A stretch of 64,000 nucleotides of DNA from Amylostereum areolatum (lineage: Eukaryota; Basidiomycota; Agaricomycetes; Russulales; Stereaceae): the NCBI GenBank assembly GCA_012932865.1, contig SAXG01000018.1, positions 372,001 to 436,000 of the forward strand, read 5' to 3'. Below the pieces are notes generated by a model. It did no database searches and was not told where the DNA came from. It saw only the letters and a program-made list of their open reading frames with translations. Below, piece by piece: positions 1-11,967 of this stretch. The translations under genes and the position numbers were made by a program. Positions within the stretch are counted from its first letter, which is position 1; each line of letters opens with the position of its first letter.

Positions 1-1840
1 GCATTCTCTCGTGCGTGTCCTCCGTGTCCTGCCCGGAGAACCAACTCTGATCCTCTAATGCCTCCATGTAGAATCTGCTTCACGGACACCTTCGAGGACG
101 CCTTCACGCGCACCGTCACTTTCTCGTCCCACATACCTCGCAACGACATCTTTCACGCTTGGGGGCTCAACGTTCCACGAAAGCTCAAGCTCGGGACGCG
201 TCAGTTCTGACGATGAACGTCCAAACCTTTCTCGCTCGCAGAGCCGGTCTTATGCGGACTCACCGCACCAGTCACCGTCACCTGTACCCCAGCGTGATCA
301 CAGCTTTGACGCGCGAGGACGAGGGACATCCCGGTTCAGTCTCACTGCAGTATCGAACTCGATTTTAGATGCTGTGAAAGAGCGCATGCGTTCGAATTCA
401 CCAACGGTCGAACGTGGGAGGAGTGCGGGTCGGATCCTATCGGCCAGTGACGAGGGCCATGTTCAACCGGTCAAGGAAAACGACAATTCGCGGTCGCACC
501 GCCATCTCCCCCATCCTCATCCTTCAGCGTTGACGAAGGTGGGCGAAAAGCTGGGTATGGACGTGGAGGACCACAAGGAGTTTGGGGACGGTTGGAAGGA
601 GTTCAAGAAAGGTCTGTCGTCTTCCGGCCGTACCTGCTTCATGCGTTGACATGATCTTTCTCACAGGGATATACACTTTCCCGATCTCGTTTTCCGTGCC
701 CTCAAATATGCCCCCCAGTCTCCAATGCGACTTCGGCTCAATATCATGGCGCCTCAAGGCGCACGTTCACCGACCGGGAACCTTTACGACCAAGATGACC
801 GCAGTGCGGGACGTGACACTCGTGTCCACGCCAAGCGAGGACGATACAGAAGATACGGAGAACATTGTTGTTGAGCGATATTGGGACAACCAGATGCAAT
901 ACCTGTTCTCCGTCTCGGGACGGATGTTTACCATCGGCGGTACCATTCCCATCCAGATGACTTTCTTGCCAATGTCGAAGATGAAGATTCACCGATTGAG
1001 CGTAACACTTGAAGGTGAATTATCCCGCAATAAATGTCCACTTTTCCTGCTCAACACGTTTGCCTTAGAACGCGTCGACTACTTCGTTCACCAAGCCCGC
1101 GTCAATCGCTCTGACACGGGCAATCGCTTTACTCTTCTTTCGCTCAAATACAAAGACAAGGAAAGCCGTCCCATTCTCCCCTTAATCGACGATGGCCCTA
1201 CCGCGTTTGACAACTCGCCGATGTACGCACTGGTAGGACCCGACGACGAAGAGTCTGAGATGGCGGCGATGTTCATGGGACCCGGCCCGTGGTCGATGCA
1301 CGTCGAGGTGCCGCTGCCGAGCAGTCTGCACCCGACGAACAAGAACAAGAAAAGCAACATCGCCGTAACTCACATGCTTAAGATCACCATGCGAGTCGAG
1401 CGCGGGGACGATCTGCACAAGGATGCAAAGACGAACAAACGGAAACTGTTCGACATCGTGGTACAGACGCCTGTGCACATTCTTTCGGTACGCCTCTTTC
1501 TTTCCCCAGGTGTTCAGCAACGTTGACCCATAAATCGCAGAGTCTCGCAGACGTGAAATTTACCTCCCTTCCGCGCTATTCCGAGACGCTTGATCGTGTA
1601 CCCAGTCTGTTTGCTCTCCCGAATACCCGAGCCTCCCGCCCACAGCAGAGACGTGGAAACTCCCTCGCGTCCTACCCGACTTCCGCCGAAGGTATAGCGC
1701 GCTCGGTGCCGCTTGAGGACCCAGAGCCCCCCGTGGAATCGTCGAGCACGCTGTACGACCGCAACATCACATTCGAACGACTCATCACGGGCCAGCAGAG
1801 TGAGGTGGGGGAAGCGCCGCCGGCCTATACACCCGCATGA
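1..1840 (+). CDS. Alpha-arrestin-like trafficking adaptor (5' end outside or unresolved)
   Basis: Exons read as (start unresolved)-611, 667-1487 and 1541-1840; the introns of 55 and 53 bases restore one frame that is already open at about position 170. The N-terminal part is Ser-rich and probably disordered. The middle holds the beta-sandwich arrestin fold, with the stretch YTFPISFSVPSNMPPSLQC typical of the arrestin N-lobe, followed by the C-lobe. The protein ends GEAPPAYTPA, a PPxY motif of the kind bound by WW domains of Rsp5/NEDD4 ubiquitin ligases. From family knowledge such proteins recruit the ligase to plasma-membrane transporters for endocytosis. The first exon or exons and the start codon were not resolved. 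Confidence 0.85.
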
Positions 1841-2874
1841 TCCCACTACAGAAGGAAGATTCAGGTCGGGGGTAATGGGTTTGGCTAAACCCCGGTTTGC
1901 AGGACGGATACGTACTATCATTATGCTTATACTTCACACTTACAGGTATCCTTACGCCAAGGTTTAATGGCACCATAGACGATTCTGAAGACTGGTACGA
2001 AGCAGTAAGTAAAAAATGTAGCAATATCACACTTAGCCTCCAAGATACAGTATACCATTTATGCATTACACCCCCTTCAATTGCTGGTAGTAGAAGGTAC
2101 TTACCGAGATTGTGCTCGCAGAAAGCAAGCTATATCTGTACGTCAGATCCAGCCAACAACGTTTCGAGTGTCATCGGAAGGCCGCAATAAAAGAAAATAG
2201 CGGCAACGGAAAGCGGAAGGTCGACGCGGGACACACTCACATGGATATAAGAAGGTGGGAGAAGGTGGGCGGCCCGCATCCGCGAGGAAATCTTACCGTG
2301 CCGTGTACAGGGTTGCTGTTCCAGGATCCTTGCGATTGCGAACTGGTATGACAGTCGAAGGCCCGAATTAAACGAACAGCTGCATCTGGTTTTCGATGAT
2401 ACAACTAAGGACCCGCCGTTGGTTATCAAGCTTCAAGGACAGTGCTCCGGTCTCTCCATGTGGTCGGATACCGCCTTGAATGTATTCTTCATCTTTTCGC
2501 TTCCAGAGATGTGGTGGGTTGTATGACTTTTGAGACCGAATATATCATCAGCCTTGGCAATGAGCATCCGATATGAGTAGCTCAAGACTCACAGAGATCT
2601 GAGTCTGTGCTGGCAGCGTATTTTTCGAGATTTTTTCCGCTGTGTATATGTTGGATCCGGTTTACTTAGATGTAGTACAGGAATAGAACAAATTTGTAAA
2701 GGCTACGGGCCGGTGACCGTCGAGCTGGTTCGAATGGGAATGGCAAGGAATGGCAGTCAAAGACCGGCCAGCCCCGGCCCGCGAAGCTATTGGCACGACG
2801 AGCTAATTATTTCCCGCGCTGCGTCTGCCAGCGTCCGACGCGTCCACTACGACCACCACCCCAACCCGCCCACC
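1841..2874. other. Intergenic stretch
   Basis: This is the 3' flank of the arrestin gene and the upstream region of TIM22. Short open frames occur on both strands, but none shows a recognisable motif or a convincing splice model. I see no gene, RNA or repeat here. Confidence 0.5.
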
Positions 2875-3590
2875 ATGCCGCTTCCACTCGTGGCTCCCGT
2901 ATTTCCTGCAGGGCGGGAGCCTCTTCCGCCAGGATTTACGGAGGAAGACCGCGTGCAAATGCTACAGACTAAAAAGTATCAGGATTACATGACCGCCGGT
3001 ATGGAATCATGCGTCGCCAAAACTGCCATTGCTGGCGCAGGAGGTGCGTATCTTTCTCCCGGCTTAATACACACCATTGAACTATACTTTTCACTAGGGC
3101 TTGCCATTGGCGCGTTCTTCTCCATGATGTCTTCCTCTTTTGCGTACGAGGACCCCTTGCTCCGACAGTCCACACAGGCCGGACTCAACAACAAGCAGAA
3201 GGCAGCGGAGATCTTCAAAGAAATGGGCCGTGGCATGTGGCGCAGTGGTAAGGGGTTCGGGAAGGTCGGCGCGTTGTTTGCGGGCATAGAGTGTGTCATT
3301 GAGTCGGTGCGTGACATTCCGGTCTTTTGCTGGCGCTTGGTCTGACTCGTGTTGTGTATAGTATCGCGCGAGGAATGATATGGTGAATCCAGTAGCTGCA
3401 GGATTCGTTGCTGGTGGAGTGTTGGCGCGAAATTCTGGTCCTAGAGCGGTCCTCGGAGGAGGGCTGGCCTTTGCCGCCTTTTCAGCAGCAATAGATCTCT
3501 TCCTACGAAGAGAAACACCGGAGTGCGTCTTCTGTGGTTTTGATGGTCCTGGTTTGAAGCTGATCGCTCGTCCCGTACAGTGACGATTGA
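2875..3590 (+). CDS. TIM22: Mitochondrial inner-membrane import translocase subunit Tim22
   Basis: Four exons (2875-3043, 3098-3306, 3362-3522, 3581-3590) give 182 residues, the usual Tim22 length. The protein has the Tim17/22/23 signature: glycine-rich membrane segments around [27 protein letters not shown] and [14 protein letters not shown]. Tim22 forms the channel of the carrier translocase, which inserts multi-spanning carriers into the inner membrane. Two cysteines (in ESCVAKT and GIECVIES) sit where the family has a conserved disulfide. The last exon codes only for the final Asp residues and the stop. The start ATG follows a CACC context and is the first one giving the family N-terminus. 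Confidence 0.93.
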
Positions 3591-4040
3591 CCTACGCATG
3601 GACTTGTTCTACTGCACGCTGTATTCTGCTATCCACACCCCTCATCTACTATATCACATCTAATAGCATGCTCACGGATACCTCTCGACCCATGGTTTGG
3701 CTTGAAGTTGCGGTCCCCTTTCCAGACGTCGGCATTCGGTATTTGAATGAACCCTCGACGTCTGAGAACGGGATGAAGGGTGGCGGGGACATCTCGTTCC
3801 GACGACATATGCTAGAGTTCGGTATACCTCCGCGCGTTTTTATATCCGGGATGTGTATATATAAATTGCGTACTGGCGATAGGGCGAGCCAATGTGAGGA
3901 TGGTGAGAAGTTGGTTTGCCGTGCGGTTGCGCGTCCGTCGCCGGGCGCGGAACGGAAAACCCACTTCGTCGTCGACGTCGTTGAGGACGAACGCTAGGGA
4001 CTACACGTTCTTTCTTTCCTTCCTCCGACGCTTGCCTGCG
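3591..4040. other. Intergenic stretch
   Basis: This is the short 3' flank of TIM22 and the upstream region of the next gene on the same strand. Open frames here show no recognisable protein features. The start of the next gene could lie slightly upstream, because its frame is open back to about 3894. Confidence 0.45.
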
Positions 4041-4968
4041 ATGCACGGACACCCCATGTCGTTTTTGGCGCCTTCCTCAAGATCACTATTGCGTTGTAGA
4101 ATCCAAGCTACGCGCGCCTTTCGTGGCAAACCATTCCGTCTCAATCTTCTCTCCGCCGCACCCGCGCTTTCTTCGCCTTTTCACCTCCCAATTCGATCCT
4201 TCACTTCTGGGACTATCTTTCGGGACAATGTCGCCACATCTTCCTCTATCCCCCAACCAGCCGTTCCAATATCAAATAATTCCGATGCCGGTTCCGACGT
4301 ACTCTACACTGGACCGTTGACGAGCACCTTCCGACGTCTCAAGATCTTCTCTCTTGCGTCGCTCACCCTCTCCTTCACCCTCTCCCCTTTCATCTTCATT
4401 GTCGCATCCACACTCCCCCTGGGCGCGAGAACTGCTCTTGCCGCCACTGCACTCCTCACCAGCGGTGTGTCCACCGCGCTGGTCGCATGGTGCGGCCGAC
4501 CGTATGTCGCTACACTTAGGCGCATACCCTCATTACCCTCGCTAGGGAAGGACGGCGAGGTCGTCGCATCGCATAACGACAACACCCCCGCGGGAATCGA
4601 AATGACGACGCTCACGCTCGCGTTGCGAGAAATCACCACCCGCGTATACGACCCCGTATTCCTCACGGACACATCGCGTCCTTTCGCGCGCTGGCAACTC
4701 GCAGACGTCGTGCAACTTCCTCGGGAGGAAATCTCGAACGCGCAGCCTGGATCACGAGAAACCGTCGCGGAGACGCTGGACAAGAACGGAAACGTGCTGG
4801 GCAGGTGGATCGTCAAATGGGGAGAAAACGGTGAAGGGAGGTGTACGGCGGATGGGTTTGTGGTAAAGTGAGTTCCTAGTCTTCTTTCGTGTGTACGGTA
4901 CTAACAGACGCAATCCATGCAGGCATTTTAATGTCCATGAAGAGATGTTGGATATTCCGATTCGATGA
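4041..4968 (+). CDS. Mitochondrial TMEM70-like membrane protein
   Basis: Two exons (4041-4867, 4923-4968) give 290 residues; the intron carries a clean CTAAC branch site. The first 60 or so residues are rich in Arg, Ser, Leu and Phe without acidic residues, as in a mitochondrial presequence. The core starts with LYTGPLTSTFRRLKIFSL and has two hydrophobic segments separated by a short turn (about residues 105-155), then GRPYVATLRRI and a soluble C-terminus. This order matches TMEM70/TMEM186-type proteins, which in animals help assemble ATP synthase and complex I. The assignment rests on motif layout by eye. ATG 4041 is preferred; ATG 4056 is an alternative. Confidence 0.65.
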
Positions 4969-5453
4969 ATTCCGTTGTATTCTTTCTCGTATTGGCTATT
5001 AACACGAGCTAATCCATTCCACTGCTCTGAACGGGGTATGAAACCACACTTTCAAGCTTACGCCCAAGGATCCCTCTATATGCCCATTAGACACGGCTAG
5101 ATGCGTGTACGGCTGTCATGGATTGCTGAAACAGGCCCGACAGGTTAGGTCATTAAGAAGAACAGGGCAGTTGGTAAACCTTTGGTCTCGACTTGCTTAC
5201 GAGTGACGAGCTGGGACCTTCTCGTTTCCAACCCATATAGATGAACGAAGAATCGTATCTCACCGTCACGCGTCCATCGGTTTCTGGCTACTGTCAATAT
5301 CAAGATGTTCCGTTCCCGAGTTCCCATCCTTCAAGGGATCCGCGTCAGTTACTGGGCGCCTTCGTGAGCCTAGTGGTCCACTCCAAAACAACGCAGCGGG
5401 TTCCTTTAGGAACCCCATCCCTCTTCGCGAGATTCATCTATCCCTCCACTACC
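4969..5453. other. Intergenic stretch
   Basis: This separates the TMEM70-like gene from the RBR gene pair and presumably carries the promoter of the first RBR copy. No further gene is supported. Confidence 0.45.
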
Positions 5454-6489
5454 ATGGACTCGCTCCCGGACGATGACCTAGCGACCTTCTTCCTAATCAC
5501 TCGACACAAACTCGAAGAGATCAAGGCCCTCCAGCAAGAGAACGGAAAACATCATGCGGAGGTTTCAGCGAAGGACCAGGAGCTTGGACTTGAGATACAG
5601 CTATCGCTGTGGGGGGAACTCGTCGCGTCAGTGCGCGATGTTATGGTAGCACGCAGTGCAGAACGCGCCGTCAAGACCGATCAATGCGCTGGCCCTTTCC
5701 CGTGGAGAACTGTTCCCAGCTCCCACACGGGCTCAACGATCACTTCCAGATGTGATATCCCGCTCGTGAGTGATCCCCTCTAGGTGCTTCTGTTTCTGTT
5801 CCTAAATGAGAATGGGTAGCTTTGACGTCAGCTCGATCCCCGTCGATGGCAATCAGGATGAAAGTCTCGCTGACAATCCAGGAGATTGGTATGTGAGCTC
5901 ACTGCTCAAGGATAACGAAAGCTTATTTTGCGACAGTGTCGAGTGCATTATATGTACACAGGACACGGTGGCCATTCGTGCGCCTTGTGGACATTCTTAC
6001 TGCAAGGGCTGCTTCGTCAAGTTCGTCAACACCTTCGTGCATGATGCTAAACAGTTTCCCGTGTATTGCTGCCAAGAGCCCTTCCCCATTGAGGACCTGG
6101 TCCCCGTCCTTCCTATCGACCTGATGTCACGCTTGCGGGGGAAATTGCACGAACTTGACACTCTCATCAGCCAAAGGGTCTACTGCGCCAACCCCCAATG
6201 TTCGACCTTCCTCGGTCCTTCGGGGGATGCGAGAGCCGACGTCGTTTGCAATGAATGCGGTAGCACCGTGTGCACCGGCTGCAAGAATTATGCACATCCA
6301 GGGGACGACTGTATCTCAAATACGTCGCTGCTGGCCCTTCGAGCCCTTGCGGATGCCCAGCGCTGGCAGACATGTCCCGGTTGTGGCTCGGTCGTCGAAC
6401 ACAACCAAGGCTGCTACCACATGACATGCATCTGCACACAGCAGTTCTGCTACCTGTGTGCGTCACCGTGGAAGACTTGCACCTGTTGA
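5454..6489 (+). pseudogene. RBR (RING-IBR-RING) E3 ubiquitin ligase, copy 1, frameshifted and shortened
   Basis: Exons 5454-5765 and 5820-6489 align with the downstream copy at 7117-8734. RING1 (CIICTQDTVAIRAPCGHSYC), the IBR zinc ligands and RING2 (CPGCGSVVEHNQGCYHMTC, with the expected catalytic Cys in NQGC) are all present. Two lesions are visible. Near 5684 about 19 codons found in the sister gene are missing and the frame changes: upstream sequence reads into TDQ, but the following homologous segment (NALALSRGEL), which is needed to splice in frame to exon 2, lies in the +1 frame. A TGA at 6487-6489 stops the protein right after RING2, where copy 2 continues for about 100 residues. It could encode a truncated protein from an internal start, or be a pseudogene. 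Confidence 0.7.
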
Positions 6490-7116
6490 CGGGGATACGT
6501 CACCGTTTATCTATTTACCGAGCTGGAGGAGACACACCCGGCTCGATGCCTTTGTATCGTAGTATTTTGGCTCGCATGATGCCGGCGTATTTGGTGTATT
6601 TTCTTGACGGCGAGTGTTCGTTCCTTCGTTTGCATTTGACCGTGCTCTGACAATGTCCAACATACAGCCCTATAGAAACACCCAGACACGGTCTTTGACC
6701 GTCGTTATCTGCAGTGCTCGTCTTATCGGCTTACACATCTTCAAATATATTCCCCTTCATTCTGTTTGTTTCCCTCTTGAAACGAGTGTACCCGTGCGTG
6801 TAGTGTGCGTCGCCTGTCGGAAAGCATCTTTTAAGTGGTCGCTGTGGACGAAATGCATTTCCCAAGTTGACCACCTCGGGCCGTCGAAGTGATCGTAGAT
6901 GGATGCCGGTGGGTGCTTCCCGTTGTGATGGACGGCGAAGACTGACGATCATGACACGCAAGGAAATATCGAAGAATTCTTGTCTTTATTTCTCACAGTT
7001 GTCGACTGGCTTCCCATACTCACTACTCGGAGATATTCGATTTCCATCCTGCACCCGATACCAATACACCTACCTTCGTCTCGTGATTGCGCAGCCCATT
7101 TACAGGTTCAGCAGAC
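6490..7116. other. Spacer between the two RBR copies
   Basis: No similarity to the C-terminal tail of copy 2 is visible just after the copy 1 stop, so the tail has been lost or replaced. No other gene is supported; the right part must hold the copy 2 promoter. Confidence 0.45.
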
Positions 7117-8734
7117 ATGTATAGAACACGAACGCGGAGGACCGTCTCGATCTTCAACCGCCCACTGCCCGCTCAATGTCCTCCAAGGTCACCGCTTCGG
7201 ATACTGTCGGACGACGACCTGGCAAGCCTCCTCCTAATCGCCCAGTTGGAGCTTAAGGATGTCAAGGCCTTGCAGCAAGCGCAGAAGGGGAAGGGACGTG
7301 CGGGGTCTTCACCTAACGACGCGGTGCTTGCGCTTGAGGTACACCTCTTGTCATTGGAGGAATTTTCGAGTGCCGTGAGCGACGTGGTCCTTGCAAGGAG
7401 CTTCAGTCGAGCCCTTCAGACCGATCAAGATATCATAGGCATTCTATCTTCGGTGGACCAAGCGGAAAACGACGATCGTGCCGCTGCACTTGCCCTGTCC
7501 CGCGGAGAACCGCTGCCCCCTGCTACCCAGTCCCAGCGGTCGCTTGCTGCACTGTCATCACTCTCGTGAGCATCTCGCCTCATTATAGTCTTACATCTTA
7601 CTGACACGTTCACAACAAGGTTTGCTGCTGGCTCACTACCCACCGATGATACCCATGACGAGTCTTGCGACGACGAATCAGAAGATGAAGATATCCCTGC
7701 ATACCAAGGCGCTATGTCCAGCGGTTCGACGTCTCGACCAAGAAGTAATAGGTACTGTGATTTCTTAGGCCTTCGGCGAGCAGAGTTTCATGATGGTTGT
7801 GCTCATAGTGTGACTAGGGATGACTGCATAATATGCACCCAGACCAGGAGGGTAGCCTATCGCGCACCTTGCCGACACCCGTATTGCCGAGACTGTCTGA
7901 AAGACCTCGTCGAGACGTCAACTCGCGACGAATCCCTTTTCCCCGTTCGCTGCTGCCACCAACCATTTCCTATTCAGGCTCTACAGCCTCTTCTTCATCC
8001 CGAACTCCGGACACGATTCAAAGCAAAATCCCTCGAATTCGGAGCCCCGGCCGCCCAACGCGTTTATTGCGTTAACCCGCAATGCTCTACCTTCCTCGGT
8101 CCCTCTGGGGACTCGAGGGCAGATATTGTTTGTCACGAATGCAAGACGATCGTTTGCTCGGATTGCAAGAACATCGCCCACCCGAAAGAGGACTGCACGG
8201 TCAACGCCACACTTCTGGACCTCCAAGCGCTTGCACAGACTCAACATTGGCAGACTTGTCCTGGGTGTGGGTCGATCGTCGAGCTCAGTCAGGGATGCTA
8301 CCATATGACCTGCCGTTGCAGGAAGCAGTTCTGCTACCTTTGTGCGGCAGTGTGGAAGACCTGTACCTGCGAGCAATGGGACGAGCAACGTTTGTTGGAC
8401 GACGCAGAAAGACGCGTCCTCAACGAACACGGGGAACGTCAAGCCGTTGTTCAGCCACAGCGTCATGCTGAACGCGTTCGCCATGCGATGGACCAGCTGC
8501 GTGGAGACCACGCATGTGATGAGCACGACTGGCGATTCCGACATGGCGAAGGGCAATGTGAAGAATGTTCTGACTATCTTCCGGTTTTCTTAATGGTGAG
8601 TACGGACTGCCAGTTCTTCCAACATGTCCCGTCCTCGGATGTGTTTTGAAGACTGATAACTTCTCCTTCAACCTCAGCGCTGCAGAAACTGCCAAATGCT
8701 AGTGTGCAGGCGTTGTACACAGAATCGATTGTAG
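7117..8734 (+). CDS. RBR (RING-IBR-RING) E3 ubiquitin ligase, copy 2
   Basis: Three exons (7117-7565, 7620-8595, 8678-8734) give 493 residues. A helical N-terminal region is followed by an acidic linker, RING1 from about residue 217 (CIICTQTRRVAYRAPCRHPYC), an IBR with paired Cys ligands, and RING2 from about residue 362 (CPGCGSIVELSQGCYHMTC). The Cys in SQGC is the position that carries the ubiquitin thioester in RBR ligases. A Cys/His-bearing tail follows, and the short third exon adds further Cys pairs (RCRNCQMLVCRRC). It is a tandem duplicate of the gene at 5454. Substrate unknown; copies of this kind are common in Agaricomycete genomes. Confidence 0.87.
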
Positions 8735-8913
8735 AGTGATATTTTCTCAAGGAGCTTTTGCCGTTAATTGTACATGCAACTCGTTCGCGAGTCGCGACTC
8801 GTCTCCTACGAGGCTACGAGTCACGAGTCACGAGTACGGGTAGTAGGTACTAGGTAGTAGATACCAGTACACATGAATTATGCAAAAATAACACGGTACA
8901 CCGAATCTTTTCA

Positions 8914-8988
8914 TGGACATATCCGGAATTGAACCGGACACCTCTCGCATGCTAAGCGAGCGTGATAAACCAACTACACCATATGCCC
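8914..8988 (-). tRNA. tRNA-Ala, anticodon AGC, no intron
   Basis: On the minus strand the sequence begins GGGCATA and ends TATGTCC plus an A discriminator, giving a 7-bp acceptor stem with one G-U pair. The anticodon arm is CTCGC-TTAGCAT-GCGAG, so the anticodon is AGC (alanine). The T arm is TCCGG-TTCAATT-CCGGA. All four arms fold and the length is 75 bases. Confidence 0.95.
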
Positions 8989-9664
8989 TTATTTCGTTGT
9001 GAGTGGCGTATTATGTCAATCTGGTTATGGGACCAGAAGAGTAATGCAGACAGCAGTCTGCTACAGTATTAGTACTATGTAAATTCTTGTTTCGTTAATC
9101 CAGCGTACACTCTAGTGCTGTCGGCAAAGGTGGGGACAAGTAAAGCGGTACTTAAGTTTCGATCTCGCACCAAATCCTCCACCTGCCTCTGTCATTGGCA
9201 TCTTGCGCGATCCGCACTCTGACCGCCTTTAGCTCCTTCAGGACATCGTCTGGAGGACGTGACCGAGATCGTATCAAACATGTGCGCGTGTGGAAAGTGC
9301 ATCTGCAAAGAGTACAGTCAACGGATTCCACATGAGTGTCGTACACAGGGATATGGTTAACCAACCTGTTGCAGTCCGGCGCCGCTTTGTTCTTCAAGTT
9401 GTCAGCATCGCACACGACTCCAGCGACATACGATGGGCTGCGATTCCGATTCAAACCTGCCATGCACGGACCGCAGGTGTTCGCGGATGACGGTGATGAA
9501 AGATGCCAATATCGGGGCACTCATTGCCTCACTCGCAATGAACGGAAGACGAATCCCGGGATAGAAATGGTGGAGAAGGAGAGTTTGATGAAGAAATAGT
9601 CCTGGTCGGCGATCGACGTTGAATAGGCCCGGAACTTGGGGACGGTGCGTGGGACGAGGACATA
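8989..9664. other. Unassigned stretch with coding-like minus-strand pieces
   Basis: On the minus strand several short open pieces lie next to plausible splice signals, for example a donor GTATGTCG near 9443 and an acceptor before 9300. Different joins give different short C-termini and no join gives a recognisable protein. It may be the 3' part of a minus-strand gene that begins beyond 9665. Confidence 0.3.
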
Positions 9665-10366
9665 TTAGCGGGAGGTTCTGGTGGGGGTTTCTCCATTGGA
9701 GGCGCCAAGGCGGGGACAGGGAATGAGTGAACGCTTGTAACGCGGGGGTGAAGCGCAAGCCGGAAGGAGCTCGAAGCCGAAGACGTCGGAAAGTTCCTCA
9801 TGTTGAGGATAAGGCGAAACGCCTCCCAACGCTCCTCCCTCGACAAATGACCGAGTCCGGTAACGTCGTACAGTGGTCAAAACGGCTAGCCCGGGATTAT
9901 GAGCAAGCAGTGAATGGAGAAGCTCCCAGCTCGCTTGGTCAATTCGTCGACGTGTATGGCTGGATAGCTGTCGGAGGCGGAGCCGTGCGGGCTGGCGCAC
10001 ACTGTGCGAAGGCGAAAGTGTTATCCGTTGGGATGCTTGGGTGAAAAACCAAAGCCCGTCAGGAGACGGCATCGGAAGCGACACGAGGCCATGTGCGATA
10101 GAAATGCTGGGCGCTGTGTTTGAGTCGTTAGAAGAGGTACAGACGTGAGGCGGGGATTGGAAGGCGAGAAAGGATAATCGATCCAATTTGCCGTGAGCAG
10201 ACGGACCGCTGTGGTCATGTTTGTCTTTGGCCGGGTGCACGGCGGGTGGACCAAACACATATTTCAAAGGCGAGGGCAATGGCCGTTGTGGCGTCTTGTG
10301 GCGTCGACGAAACCCTTGAACAGTGGATGCAAGGAATTTGATAAGATCGCCATTGCTCCACGACAT
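9665..10366 (-). CDS. Hypothetical open reading frame, 233 residues
   Basis: An uninterrupted frame with an ATG start codes for a Ser/Pro/Arg/Leu-rich protein with no motif I recognise, no signal peptide and no membrane segment. Its length is longer than expected by chance in a short window, which is the only argument for it. It may be one exon of a larger minus-strand gene running toward 9150, or a chance frame in the region upstream of INO1. Confidence 0.27.
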   Translation of the reverse strand: MSWSNGDLIKFLASTVQGFRRRHKTPQRPLPSPLKYVFGPPAVHPAKDKHDHSGPSAHGKLDRLSFLAFQSPPHVCTSSNDSNTAPSISIAHGLVSLPMPSPDGLWFFTQASQRITLSPSHSVRQPARLRLRQLSSHTRRRIDQASWELLHSLLAHNPGLAVLTTVRRYRTRSFVEGGALGGVSPYPQHEELSDVFGFELLPACASPPRYKRSLIPCPRLGASNGETPTRTSR

Positions 10367-11783
10367 TGAGGATTCCGGAGTTGATCACATGGGATTCGGA
10401 AAAAAAGTCGTCGTAGATTGAGTGGCGCGAAGTACCCGATGGTGAAACTTGAAGACCGACCAGACGCTGTGTTCCATGCCTTATGGGCGGAGAAACATGC
10501 CGACTGAGTCTGATAGTAAAACGCCTTGACACAGAAGAATTGCCATCGGGCCTGCAGGTGGAGGTATCAAATCGTGTTGAGGAGCTGTTTATGAGCGACG
10601 ATCACACGGACACGAAATGACATCTCTGCAGAGACCGTAGCGCAACGTGTCGAAGCACGTATGTATATGAGAACGTTGATGAACATGTGTGATATAAACC
10701 TTTCGAAAGTCGTCGAGGCTTGGTTGTAAGGAGAGCTGAGTCTGGCCACACCGGCGTCTTCAGGATGTATGGGTATGCGCGCAAACGAAGGTTAACCTTG
10801 AGAACCGAAGCGAAACTGCGGGGATACGCTAGGACACAACAAAAGCGTGGCAGAGCCGGTCGACATGTAGTGGCTCATTGTGGCAGCGAGAGAGTGCCCA
10901 GATTGTGGCGCGGCGAGAAAAAGGCGCGAGAGACGCTTCGTCGAAGGTTTGTTGAATTCAGGCGCGGAACGTGGTGATGGATGCAAGAAAAACGATCGAG
11001 TTCGGGGGACAGTCCATCGCAGTCGCACCCCACACGTTGTCCCGGGATGTTTCTGTTGACTTGACACGCGATGGAGCATTCAGATCCGGGTGGGGTGGGC
11101 CTGTGTTAGAGCAGGAAGGATTGTGCGGAACGGTAGAGGAAGATGAGAAGTTGGAGTGTTTACGACAAGAACGCACTCGTAATTTTCATGCCGTTTCGGT
11201 AGGAGCCCACACAGAGACCCGAAGTATTCGACAGCGAGAAAGGTAAGCTGAGTTGTCTTGGGGGGCGAAGTTAGTCGCTTCGGTCGGCCAAGAAGTGGTA
11301 AGAGCGGGATGCGTCGGGTTGCGTGGAGCGCCGTGTGTCATCGGCATGTCTGACCTGTCTCGCCCGAATATCGATGACTTTTGTACGTGATAAAATGGCG
11401 TGCACGAATCCGAGCTAAGCTGCCGCGAGGCGAAAACGTGAAAAACGAGGGTTGGAGATGGACACACGTCGGTGCCTTTACCAAATTGATAAGCGCGGAT
11501 GAGCACGAATCCGTCGGATGGCCTGACGTGTGAGAGTGGATTGTCGACGAATCCAAAAGTGAGTTGAAAAGAGTAAAGCATATAGAGCGCGTGCATCGAA
11601 ATGACGGCGAGAGGCGTCGTCCTCGTCGTTCGTGACTCGTGAGGAGGCGGAGAAGGGGCGGGATGGGGGCGGGATGACCGGAAAGGGAAAGGGCGGGGCG
11701 TCTAATCTGAATCTCTGATTGGTCTGATGGCGGCATCTCGGCTGGGGAATAACGAAATGGAAGCCCGGAGGAGGTCGAACGCG
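10367..11783. other. Intergenic region upstream of INO1
   Basis: About 1.4 kb without a supported gene. Minus-strand open frames near 10.2-10.5 and 11.2-11.8 kb overlap each other in different frames and lack motifs. An inverted CCAAT (ATTGG) lies near 11718, about 65 bases before the TATA box. Confidence 0.4.
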
Positions 11784-11790
11784 TATAAAA
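11784..11790 (+). promoter_or_regulatory. Probable TATA box of INO1
   Basis: TATAAAA lies 178 bases before the INO1 start codon, in a pyrimidine-rich leader context. This is inferred from sequence and distance. Confidence 0.55.
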
Positions 11791-11967
11791 TGGCCAGCGT
11801 GCGCGACCAACGCCTCCTCACCCCCCCCTCGTCTTTTGCGCTCCCCAGTGCATGTTCTCAAACCAGCTCTCCAGCACTCACAATCCCCATAGAGGTCTCA
11901 AGCACACTGCGGCCCCCCCGCTTCCGATACATTGATTACCCCTACTTCGTCAAATATCTATAAAACT

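Noticed and set aside
9152..9846. Possible minus-strand gene with several introns
   Set aside because: At least two different splice solutions are equally good and both give short unrecognisable ends; not enough for a gene model.
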